23,911 bases of DNA from Paraktedonobacter sp964250225 (GTDB lineage: Bacteria; Chloroflexota; Ktedonobacteria; Ktedonobacterales; Ktedonobacteraceae): positions 1 through 23,911 of the forward strand of contig CAXUEY010000094.1 of NCBI GenBank assembly GCA_964250225.1, given 5' to 3'. A program made the position numbers and the translations under genes. How positions within the stretch are numbered: the stretch's first letter is position 1; each line of letters opens with the position of its first letter. Of the stretch, positions 1-7,609 are shown piece after piece. Below the pieces are notes generated by a model, which saw only the letters and a program-made list of their open reading frames with translations, was not told the DNA's origin and did not search any database.

Positions 1-55
1 CTTCATCACTGTGATGAGGCAGGCGGCTTCTCTGTTGGGGGTACAGAAGCTATAA

Positions 56-676
56 CTACTCCGTCATGTGGAACAGCGCGCTGGCAATCGTTTCAGGGTC
101 GGTCTCGCCCGCGAAGGAGAGGACTTTGACGTGCGCGTTCTGGGCCTCGACTTGCTGGTATGCTCGTAGCGCCCGGTCGTGCTCTGGTCCGTAGCCAATG
201 ATGGCCAGCACGACATACATGCTTCCGGCGGCGCGCGCGATGGTGTTCTGGAACGCCGCAGTGTCGTCGGCCTCGCCGTCAGTGATGACCAGGGCCAGTA
301 GTAGTGGACGCTCCGCCACTGGCTCTTTGCCAAACTCGTCGGTGTAGGTTTTTAGCAGGAGGTTAAAGCCCGGCATGATACGCGTGCCACCGCCCCATTC
401 GATCAGATTCCATTTCTGGAGCAGGTTGTCGGAGTTCAGATCTCCCAGGTCATGCGCGCGCCCATCGGCAAAGGTAATCGTGCGCAAACCGCCGCCCTCT
501 TCCTCTTCCGCTGCCTGGCTATCGGCAACTGCCAGCCGGGCCACGATCAGGCTGATCGCCTCGCGGATCGTGCTTTTTCTGGGCGTCTTGTCGTTTTCGG
601 ACGTGGCGTAGTTCATCGAGCCAGTGGTGTCGAGCAGGAGCATCGGCTCCTTTTCTTGTTCGGTATTCATAGACAT
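56..676 (-). CDS. VWA domain protein (TerY/YegL-like)
   Basis: A soluble protein of 206 residues that is essentially one von Willebrand factor A domain. The metal-ion-dependent adhesion site is visible: DTTGS at residues 16-20, the threonine of GGGTR near residue 98, and the aspartate of TDGEAD at 133. VWA domains bind Mg2+ and usually mediate protein-protein contacts. No signal peptide or membrane segment is seen, so it should be cytosolic. I start at the ATG ending at 676 because AAGGAGA lies about 8 bases upstream; the frame is open further to a TTG at 700, but that start would place the Shine-Dalgarno inside the gene. It is the last of three minus-strand genes after the PspA-like gene, with a 164-base gap that may hold its own promoter. 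VWA identity is firm; the cellular role is not known. Partnership with the kinase genes at 3396-6848 is inference. Confidence 0.85.
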   Translation of the reverse strand: MSMNTEQEKEPMLLLDTTGSMNYATSENDKTPRKSTIREAISLIVARLAVADSQAAEEEEGGGLRTITFADGRAHDLGDLNSDNLLQKWNLIEWGGGTRIMPGFNLLLKTYTDEFGKEPVAERPLLLALVITDGEADDTAAFQNTIARAAGSMYVVLAIIGYGPEHDRALRAYQQVEAQNAHVKVLSFAGETDPETIASALFHMTE

Positions 677-840
677 GGTTTCTTTCTCCTTTTTGACCAA
701 TCATATCCAGGGTGCAAGTATGCCTTTTGCGAGGCTGAGGCATGCATCGTTAGTCCCTATATAAACGCTGGAACGTGCCTCTTTCTCAAATGGACTTCTC
801 TTCCTTGCACGTGCAAAGGCTTGCTTACGCGGACAATGTA
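677..840 (-). promoter_or_regulatory. Spacer upstream of the VWA gene with a 12-bp perfect palindrome and possible promoter
   Basis: The gap contains the perfect palindrome TTGCACGTGCAA at 805-816, which has the look of an operator. Downstream on the minus strand there is a possible -35 TTGAGA (complement of 784-789) and an AT-rich -10 region TATATA (complement of 758-763); their 20-bp spacing is longer than the optimum, so the promoter is tentative. The arrangement would allow the VWA gene to be transcribed separately from the PspA-like gene. Confidence 0.3.
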
Positions 841-1563
841 TTACGATTTGGATGGTCCGCTGATCTGGTGGCGCATGGCCTCTAGCTCTGCATCGACGTT
901 ATGCTCCGAACTGATCTGCGCCAGTTGGTGATCCAGGTCAGTGGCCTGGCCGCCGCTGAGCAGACCCTGATCGCCCAGCGAACCGGAGTCCAGCAGCGCG
1001 TCAATGGCGTCGGCCCGCGATTGCATCTGCAAAACCTTTTCCTGGGCGCGCTGCATCGCCAGGTTCATGTCGGACGATTCTTTCGAGAGACCCGTCGCGA
1101 CCTCGTTGATATGCACCGATGCTTGCGCGGCCTGATATTGCGCCTCGACCATATTTTTCTGCACGCCAAAGGTCTCGATGCGCTGCTCAGCCTGCCGCAC
1201 GAGCATCTCGATCTTCTGGTGCTGGGCCGCGAGCTGCTCAAGCTGCTGTTTGTACGCCTCAACCTGGGCCGCCAGCGCTTCTTTACGCTGGAGAGCCATG
1301 CGCGCCAGGTCTTCGCGATTCTGTTGCATCGCCTGCATCGCCTGCGTTTGCAAGCGCGTTTGTTGTGCCTCGACCTGCGCCTCCAGCATCTCAATGTGCT
1401 TCTCGTTCTGCACAATCGTGACCAGCCCCTGGCGTAACTGCTGAAGTTGCTCTAATTGTTTGGTATAGCTGTAATTAAAAACCTGCGCGGGATCTTCCGC
1501 CTTTTGTAGCGCATTTTCAGCTCTCATACCTGCTACCAGTCTTAAATGGCTAAACAACGTCAT
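841..1563 (-). CDS. PspA/IM30 (phage-shock protein A) family coiled-coil protein
   Basis: A 240-residue protein that is almost wholly predicted coiled coil. Two family landmarks are clear: the N-terminal amphipathic helix followed by NALQKAEDP (about residues 17-25), and a C-terminal stretch matching PspA/LiaH proteins, HINEVATGL followed by a QRAQEKVLQMQSRADAIDAL-type segment. PspA family proteins oligomerise on the inner face of the cytoplasmic membrane and protect it under envelope stress. I chose the ATG at 1563 (MTLFSHL) because AAAGGA lies about 9 bases upstream and it matches the usual family N-terminus; the frame is open for 27 more codons upstream. It lies 52 bases after the repeat protein and 164 bases before the VWA gene on the same strand, likely co-transcribed with the former. 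No PspF or PspBC partner is present in the window. Confidence 0.9.
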   Translation of the reverse strand: MTLFSHLRLVAGMRAENALQKAEDPAQVFNYSYTKQLEQLQQLRQGLVTIVQNEKHIEMLEAQVEAQQTRLQTQAMQAMQQNREDLARMALQRKEALAAQVEAYKQQLEQLAAQHQKIEMLVRQAEQRIETFGVQKNMVEAQYQAAQASVHINEVATGLSKESSDMNLAMQRAQEKVLQMQSRADAIDALLDSGSLGDQGLLSGGQATDLDHQLAQISSEHNVDAELEAMRHQISGPSKS

Positions 1564-1615
1564 CTTCTTGATCCTTTCATAATCGCAGGAATATGATCCT
1601 GCAACAATCATGTAT

Positions 1616-3067
1616 TTATGAATACGGTTCTTGCTGTTCCCCACAAATCTCGGAGAGGAGATCCTGTGTTGTATCTTCGGCGCGACCCCTGGACGCGGCC
1701 TCGCGCTGCTCTGACGTGGGCTTTTTCTCTGATCTGGGGAGAGAAGCTCTCCCCTGGCCCGTTGCCGAATCCTCTCCTACCTGTTGCAGCAGATCCGCCG
1801 ATTCTCTCACAGACGTGGCCTGCTGACCAGTCCCGGCGTCACGCGTAAACTGCTGGAGGAGATCCGCTGCATCCTCAGCAGGCTGTTCGGCGCGCTTGCG
1901 TTGCGGCCCCGAACTCTCTGTCACCTGTTGAAATAGCGCTACCGCATCGGGCGCCGTTTGTTCAGGCTCTTTCCGCGCCTGTTCCGCGTCTGTGAACATC
2001 TGCTGAAAGCGCTGCGGACGCTCCTCCACCTCTTGCCCCGACGCTTTCTGCATAGCTCCTGGACTCGTGATCACCTGCTCGAAAAGCTGCGCTACATCCT
2101 CTGCTGGCTGTGCTGGAGCCTTCTGCATAGCTCCCGGACTCGCGATCACCTGATTGAAGAGTTGCGAGGCGTCAGGCACAGGTGCCAGGTGTGGCTGCTG
2201 ACGCTCAATGGGCATTGGTTGCGGCTGCTGATGTGCAACAGGTGTCGGGCGTGGCGGCACGTAATCCTGGTGAGGCGCGCTGGGAGCCTGGCGTACTGGT
2301 CGCGCTAGCGCTGCTGATAGCGCGATTAGCTGGCTCACTGTGTAAAAGCTCTCCATCGCCTCCCAGAGAAAGCCCTCGGCCCTGGCGTTTAACTCGTCGG
2401 TGGACTGCCCCTGGCTGATCTGGCCGACCATATCGATGCCGGTGCGCAGATGAAAATCGCCCAATTCCATCTCGCTCTTCATCTTTTCCACATGCGTTGT
2501 CACCTGCTGCGGGATCGCAACGTTGGCCGCATGCAGCGCTAACTCGTACTTAGCTAGCAGCCCAGCAGTCCATGTGCGCATCTCCTGGCTCGCACCGATG
2601 ACGCCTTGCAGATGAGATGCCGGGATGCGCTGGTACGCGTCCCTGATATGCGGTCCCAGTTCGAGCGGCAACCTGTACGCCGTGAGCGTATACTGCGGAT
2701 TTGTCGCGGCTTTCAGCGCCTCTTCAATGTATGGCTCGATATGTTCACAGAGCGCCAATGCTTGCTCGGACGTGATCCTGGCGAGCACGCCCGTATTTGT
2801 TGAATTGGCCGCAGCATCGGCCTTCAGCAACTCCTGCACAAAGACGACATTCATGCGGCACGCGCGCACAAACGCCAGGGCGTACCCCATTCTCACATAT
2901 GCCTCCCACGGTGGCAGACCCTGGCCTATCAGCTCATCTACTTTATCGTCGATCTGCTGCCAGACCTCCTCAATCTGGCTCGCGGCACGCAAATAGCCCT
3001 GGATTGTGGCGGCGCTCACCGCACCAGCTCTCGCGCCCGCGAATAGGCGCTGGAACCATTGGCCCAT
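1616..3067 (-). CDS. Unrecognised protein with tandem 25-residue repeats in the C-terminal third
   Basis: A 483-residue protein I do not recognise. Residues 1 to about 255 are mostly helical with no obvious catalytic motif. Residues 255-300 form a Pro/Gln-rich linker. From about residue 301 to 443 there are six tandem units of 23-25 residues with the pattern (A/S)xLFxQV, Ser/Pro-Gly, Gln/Lys, Pro-Ala-Glu-Asp; the first two are nearly identical, the last two degenerate. The C-terminus ends in another QDLLSEI-like unit. No signal peptide or confident membrane helix is seen. The start at 3067 (MGQWFQRLF) has GAGGAAGAGAT just upstream; 16 further upstream codons are open. It is the first gene of the minus-strand set with the PspA-like and VWA genes, and is divergent from the TPR/kinase pair, so a stress or membrane-associated role is plausible but unproven. 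Confidence 0.75.
   Translation of the reverse strand: MGQWFQRLFAGARAGAVSAATIQGYLRAASQIEEVWQQIDDKVDELIGQGLPPWEAYVRMGYALAFVRACRMNVVFVQELLKADAAANSTNTGVLARITSEQALALCEHIEPYIEEALKAATNPQYTLTAYRLPLELGPHIRDAYQRIPASHLQGVIGASQEMRTWTAGLLAKYELALHAANVAIPQQVTTHVEKMKSEMELGDFHLRTGIDMVGQISQGQSTDELNARAEGFLWEAMESFYTVSQLIALSAALARPVRQAPSAPHQDYVPPRPTPVAHQQPQPMPIERQQPHLAPVPDASQLFNQVIASPGAMQKAPAQPAEDVAQLFEQVITSPGAMQKASGQEVEERPQRFQQMFTDAEQARKEPEQTAPDAVALFQQVTESSGPQRKRAEQPAEDAADLLQQFTRDAGTGQQATSVRESADLLQQVGEDSATGQGRASLPRSEKKPTSEQREAASRGRAEDTTQDLLSEICGEQQEPYS
1742..2167 (-). repeat. Six in-frame 75-bp repeats (25 codons) inside the unrecognised gene
   Basis: The DNA repeats in register with the protein repeats. Blocks at 2044-2077 and 2119-2152 are offset by exactly 75 bases and differ at only a few positions; further units are more diverged. 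The period is a multiple of three, so units can be gained or lost without a frameshift. Confidence 0.8.
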
Positions 3068-3395
3068 ATCTCTTCCTCGTTCCCGTTTTTGGCTGCACCT
3101 CACCGCGACAAACAATTTCCCCTCCCTATTGTATAACGTAGATTCTTACGTTCCACCCAATCAATACGTTGGCTCGATGGGAAAAAAGAAAAGTCGAGGA
3201 GAGCCAGGCTCTTCCAGAGGGCAATTCCACCCCATTGGCATCCTCTGAAACAGGAAATATGCGGCAAAAGATTGACAACGTCCCCCTCAATTCGCTAAAG
3301 TAGGGTCACGAACAATCGCTACTCTTTCATAAGCAAATGTACCAAAGCAAATCGACGAGGACTCTTCTGGCACGCTCGGAAGGTGAGGTGTTTTT
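3068..3395. promoter_or_regulatory. Divergent intergenic region between the PspA/VWA set and the TPR/kinase pair
   Basis: About 330 bases without a gene. On the plus strand TTGACA (3272-3277) and TAAAGT (3296-3301), separated by 18 bases, make a good sigma-70-type promoter for the gene at 3396, leaving a leader of about 85 bases. On the minus side there is a small inverted repeat, AACGTA at 3135-3140 and TACGTT at 3147-3152 with a 6-base centre, next to a TATACA-like -10 sequence on the minus strand; it could be an operator for the minus-strand genes. GGAAGGTGAGG at 3378-3388 is the ribosome binding site of the plus gene. Confidence 0.5.
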
Positions 3396-5054
3396 ATGGT
3401 GATGTGTCTGGATACTGATGAATGTTCACAGGAAAATCAGCAGGATGAACGTTTTTGTACGCGTTGTGGCATTCCCATCGCGGGAACATTTTTGCAGAAC
3501 CGCTACGGGATTCGCGCGTTGAGTGGCAAGGACCGTATGACGGTCGTTTTTAGTGCCACAGATCGCCAGGGCGGTAGAGATGTGACAGTGCGCGTATTGC
3601 GTCCGAGCATGGCTACGCTGCAAGAGCGCTCGGACTTCTTGCAGGAGGCGGAACTGGCTCTGAGCTTCTCTCGCACCATGCATGAGCCGGGTAGTATTTG
3701 TGTCACCGATTATGGTGAAGATGGGCCTGTGGCCTTTCTGGTCAAGGCAGTGATGGATGGGGCTGATAGGCTGCCCGCTGAACACGCGAGCATGAGTGGA
3801 GGGCTGGACGAGGATCTATCCACGCCCAACCCGTCTACACTCACGGTTAGCGCAGAGCGTGCTCCGCTCAGGGGCGCCACGCCTGAGCAGGAGACGCCCA
3901 TTCCAGCTGCGCGCCCGGTCTCGTCCAAATGGCTGATCAGCGGCGAGCACGCGTATGAGCAGGGACAGTACGCAGAGGCCCTGGCCGCCTATGACAAGGC
4001 GCTGGAACGCGAAGGGATCTCGGTGGAAGCCTATAACGGCAAGGGCGCGGCTCTGCTGTGTCTTGGCCGCCTGGATGAAGCTCTAAAGGCCTATAACCAG
4101 GCCCTTTCGTTGCAGCCCAACGATCCCGACCTCTGGATTTCGCGCGCCAACGTCCTGCACGAGCTGCGCCAGTTCGACGAGGAGATGTACTGCTACGAAC
4201 AGGCCCTGACGCTCGATCCTAACTATATCTTTGCCTGGACCGGGCGTGGTATGACACTGGTGGAACTTGGACGGCACCAGGAGGCGCTGCAAGCCTTTGA
4301 TAAAGCGTTGCTGCTCGATCCTCAACAGGTGGTTGTCTGGCAGGCTATGGGCGATACGCTTTTTAGCTTGCAATGCTATGACGACGCTCTGGTGGCCATT
4401 GACCGCGCTTTGCAGCTCGATGCCCAGAACGCCGCGCTCTGGGATACCAAAGGTAACATCCTGCGCCGCCAACGCCAGCCGGAAGCTGCCCTGGCTCTGC
4501 ACCAGCACGCGCTCCGCCTGGCTCCCGAAAATGCGCTGATCTGGTTTGATAAGGCCAATGACCTCCGCGACCTCAAACGCCGCCCCGAAGCGCTGGACGA
4601 CTACGATCACGCCCTCGCGCTTGACCCAACTCTGGCCGGGGCATGGTATAATCGAGGCAATGTTCTGGCTGGTCTGCATATGTTTGAAGATGCTCTGGTC
4701 TCTTATGGACAGGCTCTCCACTATGACGAGGGCCTGCTTTCAGCCTGGTATAATCAGGGTAGCCTGCTGCACGAACTCGGTCGCGACCAGGAGGCGCTGA
4801 TGGCCTTTGATCGCGCCCTGGCCCTCGATGCACAATATATTGCGGCGTGGAACAATAAAGGGCTGGCTCTCTTCTCGTTGGATCGGATAGAAGAGGCTCT
4901 GGCGGCGTTTGACCAGGCAACGACGCACGCCCCGCGGGAGACCGATGCCTGGTATAATAAAGCAATTGCCCTGGAGAAATTGGGCAGACAAAACGATGCG
5001 GCTGCGTGCCAACAATGGGCACGCTCGCTCGAAGCGAAACAGGCGCCTGCCTAA
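3396..5054 (+). CDS. Zinc-ribbon / vestigial kinase N-lobe / TPR protein
   Basis: A 552-residue soluble protein. Residues 4-24 form a zinc ribbon (C4, C10, C21, C24). Residues about 36-122 align by eye with the N-lobe of the kinase encoded by the next gene: the beta-3 VAIK-type lysine is replaced by Arg66, the alpha-C glutamate (E84 in FLQEAE) is kept, and the ICVTDYGEDGP stretch matches the kinase's IlDYGKDGP. The C-lobe with HRD and DFG is missing; after a Ser/Thr/Pro-rich linker the protein passes into about eleven consecutive 34-residue TPRs (residues 178-545). It therefore cannot be an active kinase and is best viewed as a scaffold or a decayed paralogue. A second ATG two codons downstream is also possible. 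A strong Shine-Dalgarno precedes the start, and the kinase gene follows after 27 bases, so the two are an operon. Confidence 0.85.
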   Translation: MVMCLDTDECSQENQQDERFCTRCGIPIAGTFLQNRYGIRALSGKDRMTVVFSATDRQGGRDVTVRVLRPSMATLQERSDFLQEAELALSFSRTMHEPGSICVTDYGEDGPVAFLVKAVMDGADRLPAEHASMSGGLDEDLSTPNPSTLTVSAERAPLRGATPEQETPIPAARPVSSKWLISGEHAYEQGQYAEALAAYDKALEREGISVEAYNGKGAALLCLGRLDEALKAYNQALSLQPNDPDLWISRANVLHELRQFDEEMYCYEQALTLDPNYIFAWTGRGMTLVELGRHQEALQAFDKALLLDPQQVVVWQAMGDTLFSLQCYDDALVAIDRALQLDAQNAALWDTKGNILRRQRQPEAALALHQHALRLAPENALIWFDKANDLRDLKRRPEALDDYDHALALDPTLAGAWYNRGNVLAGLHMFEDALVSYGQALHYDEGLLSAWYNQGSLLHELGRDQEALMAFDRALALDAQYIAAWNNKGLALFSLDRIEEALAAFDQATTHAPRETDAWYNKAIALEKLGRQNDAAACQQWARSLEAKQAPA

Positions 5055-5070
5055 AAACAATGCGCCTGCG

Positions 5071-5079
5071 CAGGAGGTG
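5071..5079 (+). promoter_or_regulatory. Strong ribosome binding site of the kinase gene
   Basis: CAGGAGGTGG immediately precedes the ATG at 5082 by a few bases. It fixes this start, which also retains the first cysteine of the zinc ribbon. Confidence 0.8.
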
Positions 5080-5081
5080 GC

Positions 5082-6848
5082 ATGCGACGCTGCGCTGATG
5101 TGGCTGATTGTGGATTTGATAACCGGGATACCGATCATTTTTGCCGGGGCTGTGCCCTGCCCTTACTTGGCACTGCCCTCGCCGGACGCTATGTGGTCGA
5201 GGCCCTGGTCAGCAAGGGGGGATACGCGGCGGTTTTCCGTGGGGTAGATCAGAATTTATCGCGCAGAATTGCTATTAAGGTGCTACTCCCTAGCAAAACA
5301 ACGAAAACAGAGCAAGAGCATTTTTTGCGCGAGGCCCGCATCGCCGCGGTGCTGGACCATCCAAATGTCGCGCCCATTCTTGATTATGGCAAGGATGGCC
5401 CCAGCGTTTTCCTGGTCATGCCACTTTATACCGCTGGCTCCCTGCGCAATCGCCTGGCCACGGTCAATGGTCCCTTGCTACCTAGCGAGGCGGTGACAAA
5501 TTTCCGCCAACTGGCTGGCGCGCTCTTCTATGCCCATACCCGTCCGCGGCCAGTGATCCACCGCGATATCAAGCCGGAGAACCTTCTTATTCACCAGGAG
5601 GATCGTCGCTTGATTATCACTGACTTTGGCATTGCCCGCGCCCTGGAGCCAGGTGTGCGGGTTGGCAAAACGGTGACGGTGCGCGGCACAGTTGGGTATA
5701 TGGCCCCCGAACAGACCAGCGGCGTGGTCGATCCGCGCAGCGACCAGTTCGGCAGCGGTGTGGTGCTCTACGAGATGCTGACCGGCTACCACCCCTTTGA
5801 TTCCGTCGGCGGCCCGGTGCGTCCACCCTCGCTTTTCAATCGCGAACTGCCCACTTCTCTGGATGCGGTTGTGCTGCGCGCGCTACAGGGCCGGCCTGAG
5901 GACCGCTTCGCTACCATGCAGGACTTTCTGCTGGCCTTTGACGATGCCGCGCACTCTGGCTCCGGCACCGGTTTCAGCCTCACGCCACAACATGCCGCGC
6001 TGGAACAACGTAGCGCCTCGCCCTATGTGCGCCACATGACCAATCCCGTTCTGCCCACCCAGGCGACCAACGTCAATAACGGCGATTCTTCAGCCCGCCA
6101 GAAAGCTGTGCGCGTGGCCAATAGCACCAGCGCGCGCGAAAAGTGTCTGGAGGGCGATCAGTGCTTGAAACAACAGCAGTACTCGCCCGCTCTGCATGCC
6201 TATGAAGAGGCGCTGAACCTGGACCCGCTGAACTTCCACGCCTGGAATGGCAAGGGCACGGCCCTCTACAGCCAGGGCAACTACAAACGCGCCTACGACG
6301 CCTATCAACGCGCCACCGAGATTGACGCCGAAAATCCCGTCGTCTGGGTTAGCGCAGGATTGGCCTTGAACCGCCTCAAACGCTTCTCACAATCACTGGT
6401 TCACTTCGAGCGCGCACTCGCCATCGACCCCACGTATGTCGCGGCCTGGAACGGCAAGGCCGACGCGCAACTGGATATGAATATGCCAGAAGAGGCCATC
6501 GAATCCTATGCCACAGCCCTGCACTATGACGAGCAGAGCTTCCAGGCCTGGAATGGTCTGGGCAACGCCCACTCGATCCTGCGCGACTATGGTGGAGCGG
6601 TTGATGCCTACGAACGCGCTCTGCGGGCCAATCCACGCAGTGCAGTGGCCTGGTGTAACAAAGCAGAAGCTCTGCTGCGCCACGGCCATACCCGCGCCGC
6701 CCTCGATGCCCTCAACGAAGCCACCGAACTGGATCGCAGCTACACGCGCGCCTGGACACTCAAAGGCGATGTCTACGAGACTCTGGGCAACCTTCAGGAA
6801 GCGCAGAAAGCACGTAAACGCGCTAAACCCTGGGGGCTGGTGAACTAG
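5082..6848 (+). CDS. Ser/Thr protein kinase with N-terminal zinc ribbon and C-terminal TPRs
   Basis: A 588-residue Hanks-type Ser/Thr kinase. Domain order: zinc ribbon with C4, C10, C21, C24; kinase domain about residues 36-285; low-complexity linker 290-350; about seven TPRs from 353 to the end. Catalytic residues are all present: K66 in AIKV, E84 in FLREAR, HRDIKPEN at 160-167, DFG at 181-183, APE at 208-210. The glycine loop is slightly atypical (SKGGYAAVF). There is no transmembrane segment between kinase and TPRs, unlike PknB-type receptor kinases, so it should be cytosolic, with the TPRs probably recruiting partners or substrates. The gene shares its zinc ribbon and TPR layout with the upstream paralogue, 27 bases away, and is likely translated from the same mRNA. 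No cognate phosphatase gene is in the window. Confidence 0.93.
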   Translation: MRRCADVADCGFDNRDTDHFCRGCALPLLGTALAGRYVVEALVSKGGYAAVFRGVDQNLSRRIAIKVLLPSKTTKTEQEHFLREARIAAVLDHPNVAPILDYGKDGPSVFLVMPLYTAGSLRNRLATVNGPLLPSEAVTNFRQLAGALFYAHTRPRPVIHRDIKPENLLIHQEDRRLIITDFGIARALEPGVRVGKTVTVRGTVGYMAPEQTSGVVDPRSDQFGSGVVLYEMLTGYHPFDSVGGPVRPPSLFNRELPTSLDAVVLRALQGRPEDRFATMQDFLLAFDDAAHSGSGTGFSLTPQHAALEQRSASPYVRHMTNPVLPTQATNVNNGDSSARQKAVRVANSTSAREKCLEGDQCLKQQQYSPALHAYEEALNLDPLNFHAWNGKGTALYSQGNYKRAYDAYQRATEIDAENPVVWVSAGLALNRLKRFSQSLVHFERALAIDPTYVAAWNGKADAQLDMNMPEEAIESYATALHYDEQSFQAWNGLGNAHSILRDYGGAVDAYERALRANPRSAVAWCNKAEALLRHGHTRAALDALNEATELDRSYTRAWTLKGDVYETLGNLQEAQKARKRAKPWGLVN

Positions 6849-7183
6849 CCCGGCACACCATAAAGTGTCGCACGCCTATCTTGTAGAAGCAGCACGAGGT
6901 AGCTGGCATCTTCACGCACCCACGCTAATATAACATGCCCGGTAGCGCGCTCGTGTGCTCTATGGTATGGGTAGCTATCGGCAAAAATAGACCGCCTTAG
7001 TTTCAGCAGGACCCCCTTAGGGAGAAGTACTAATAGACAACGCGCACTTCTTCCAGTTATACTTGTTACAGATCAATCATTTGATAAAGATGTTTTCGAT
7101 CCTACAAGTAGTGCTCTCCCCGTAGATCTTCCCTTAACCATGCATTGTATATCTTTACATAACATAGCGCAAAGGAGATTTTT
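6849..7183. other. Intergenic region, no gene seen; candidate promoter for the HMA gene
   Basis: About 335 bases with no supported coding sequence. Near its end a candidate promoter TTGATA (7081-7086), 16-base spacer, TACAAG (7103-7108) precedes the small CxxC gene. A short inverted repeat ATCAA/TTGAT (7072-7085, 4-base centre) overlaps the -35 box and could be an operator. No clear terminator for the kinase operon could be identified. Confidence 0.35.
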
Positions 7184-7435
7184 ATGGATCACCGGCATAT
7201 TTTTCACGTAGAAGATGTCACCTGTGAGCACTGTGACGCACGTGTGCGCAATGCGCTTCTGGCGCTGCTTGGCGCCAAACAGGTGGATCTTGTGCGTACT
7301 CCCCAGGATGAAGCCGCAGTTGTGTTTACTACTAGTGAAGCGCTGGCTCATGAACAGATCGAGACGGCTATCACCCAACAATCAGCTGGAACCACCCACC
7401 ATTATCGTGTTCGTTGGGATGCCGTAGAGCACTAG
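7184..7435 (+). CDS. Small heavy-metal-associated (HMA) domain protein
   Basis: An 83-residue protein with a CxxC metal-binding motif at C14 and C17 (VTCEHC) in the position expected for the first loop of an HMA ferredoxin-like fold; the usual GMTC methionine is valine here. The length suits a free-standing copper-chaperone-like protein (CopZ type, normally about 70 residues) or a domain delivering metal to a partner. AAAGGAG at 7171-7177 lies 6 bases before the ATG. The next gene, after a gap holding a hairpin, encodes a DUF2182 membrane protein with several cysteines, so a joint role in metal handling is a reasonable inference. Which metal is bound cannot be told from sequence. Confidence 0.8.
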   Translation: MDHRHIFHVEDVTCEHCDARVRNALLALLGAKQVDLVRTPQDEAAVVFTTSEALAHEQIETAITQQSAGTTHHYRVRWDAVEH

Positions 7436-7521
7436 ACTTGCAGAACGACAGGCCGCTGCGGAGAAACAGGTTTGCTCTGCGAAAATATCTGGGGTTTGAA
7501 GGGTCGTCCATTATATCTACC

Positions 7522-7557
7522 GGGTCAGCATTGCCCTTATGTACTGCATGCTGACCC
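7522..7557. repeat. Inverted repeat with 10-bp perfect arms between the HMA and DUF2182 genes
   Basis: GGGTCAGCAT at 7522-7531 and ATGCTGACCC at 7548-7557 enclose a 16-base loop. No run of T follows on the plus strand, so it is not a textbook terminator; an operator or an RNA processing/stability hairpin in the intergenic mRNA are alternatives. Confidence 0.55.
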
Positions 7558-7609
7558 CTGAGTGTGAGGCTATTGAGGCCTATCCAGGGAAGGTATGTAG
7601 AAATCAAGG

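Noticed and set aside
3..50. Small palindromes at the left edge (TCATCAC/GTGATGA and GCTTCT/AGAAGC), considered as a terminator of the VWA gene
   Set aside because: No T-run follows on the minus strand and the edge of the window prevents judging the full structure.
452..931. Plus-strand open frame of 159 codons overlapping the VWA gene and its upstream gap
   Set aside because: It is antisense to the VWA gene, lacks a ribosome binding site, and its product resembles no protein family.
901..1437. Plus-strand open frame of 178 codons
   Set aside because: It is the mirror of the PspA coiled coil; its Leu/Arg-rich composition is typical of antisense to Gln/Glu-rich coding DNA.
2044..2152. Direct repeats with 75-base period, considered as a CRISPR-like or transposon repeat
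   Set aside because: The repeats are in-frame coding units of the unrecognised protein and have no unique spacers.
7073..7381. Minus-strand frame of 102 codons over the HMA gene
   Set aside because: The plus-strand HMA frame has a strong Shine-Dalgarno and a CxxC motif; the minus frame has neither motif nor signal.
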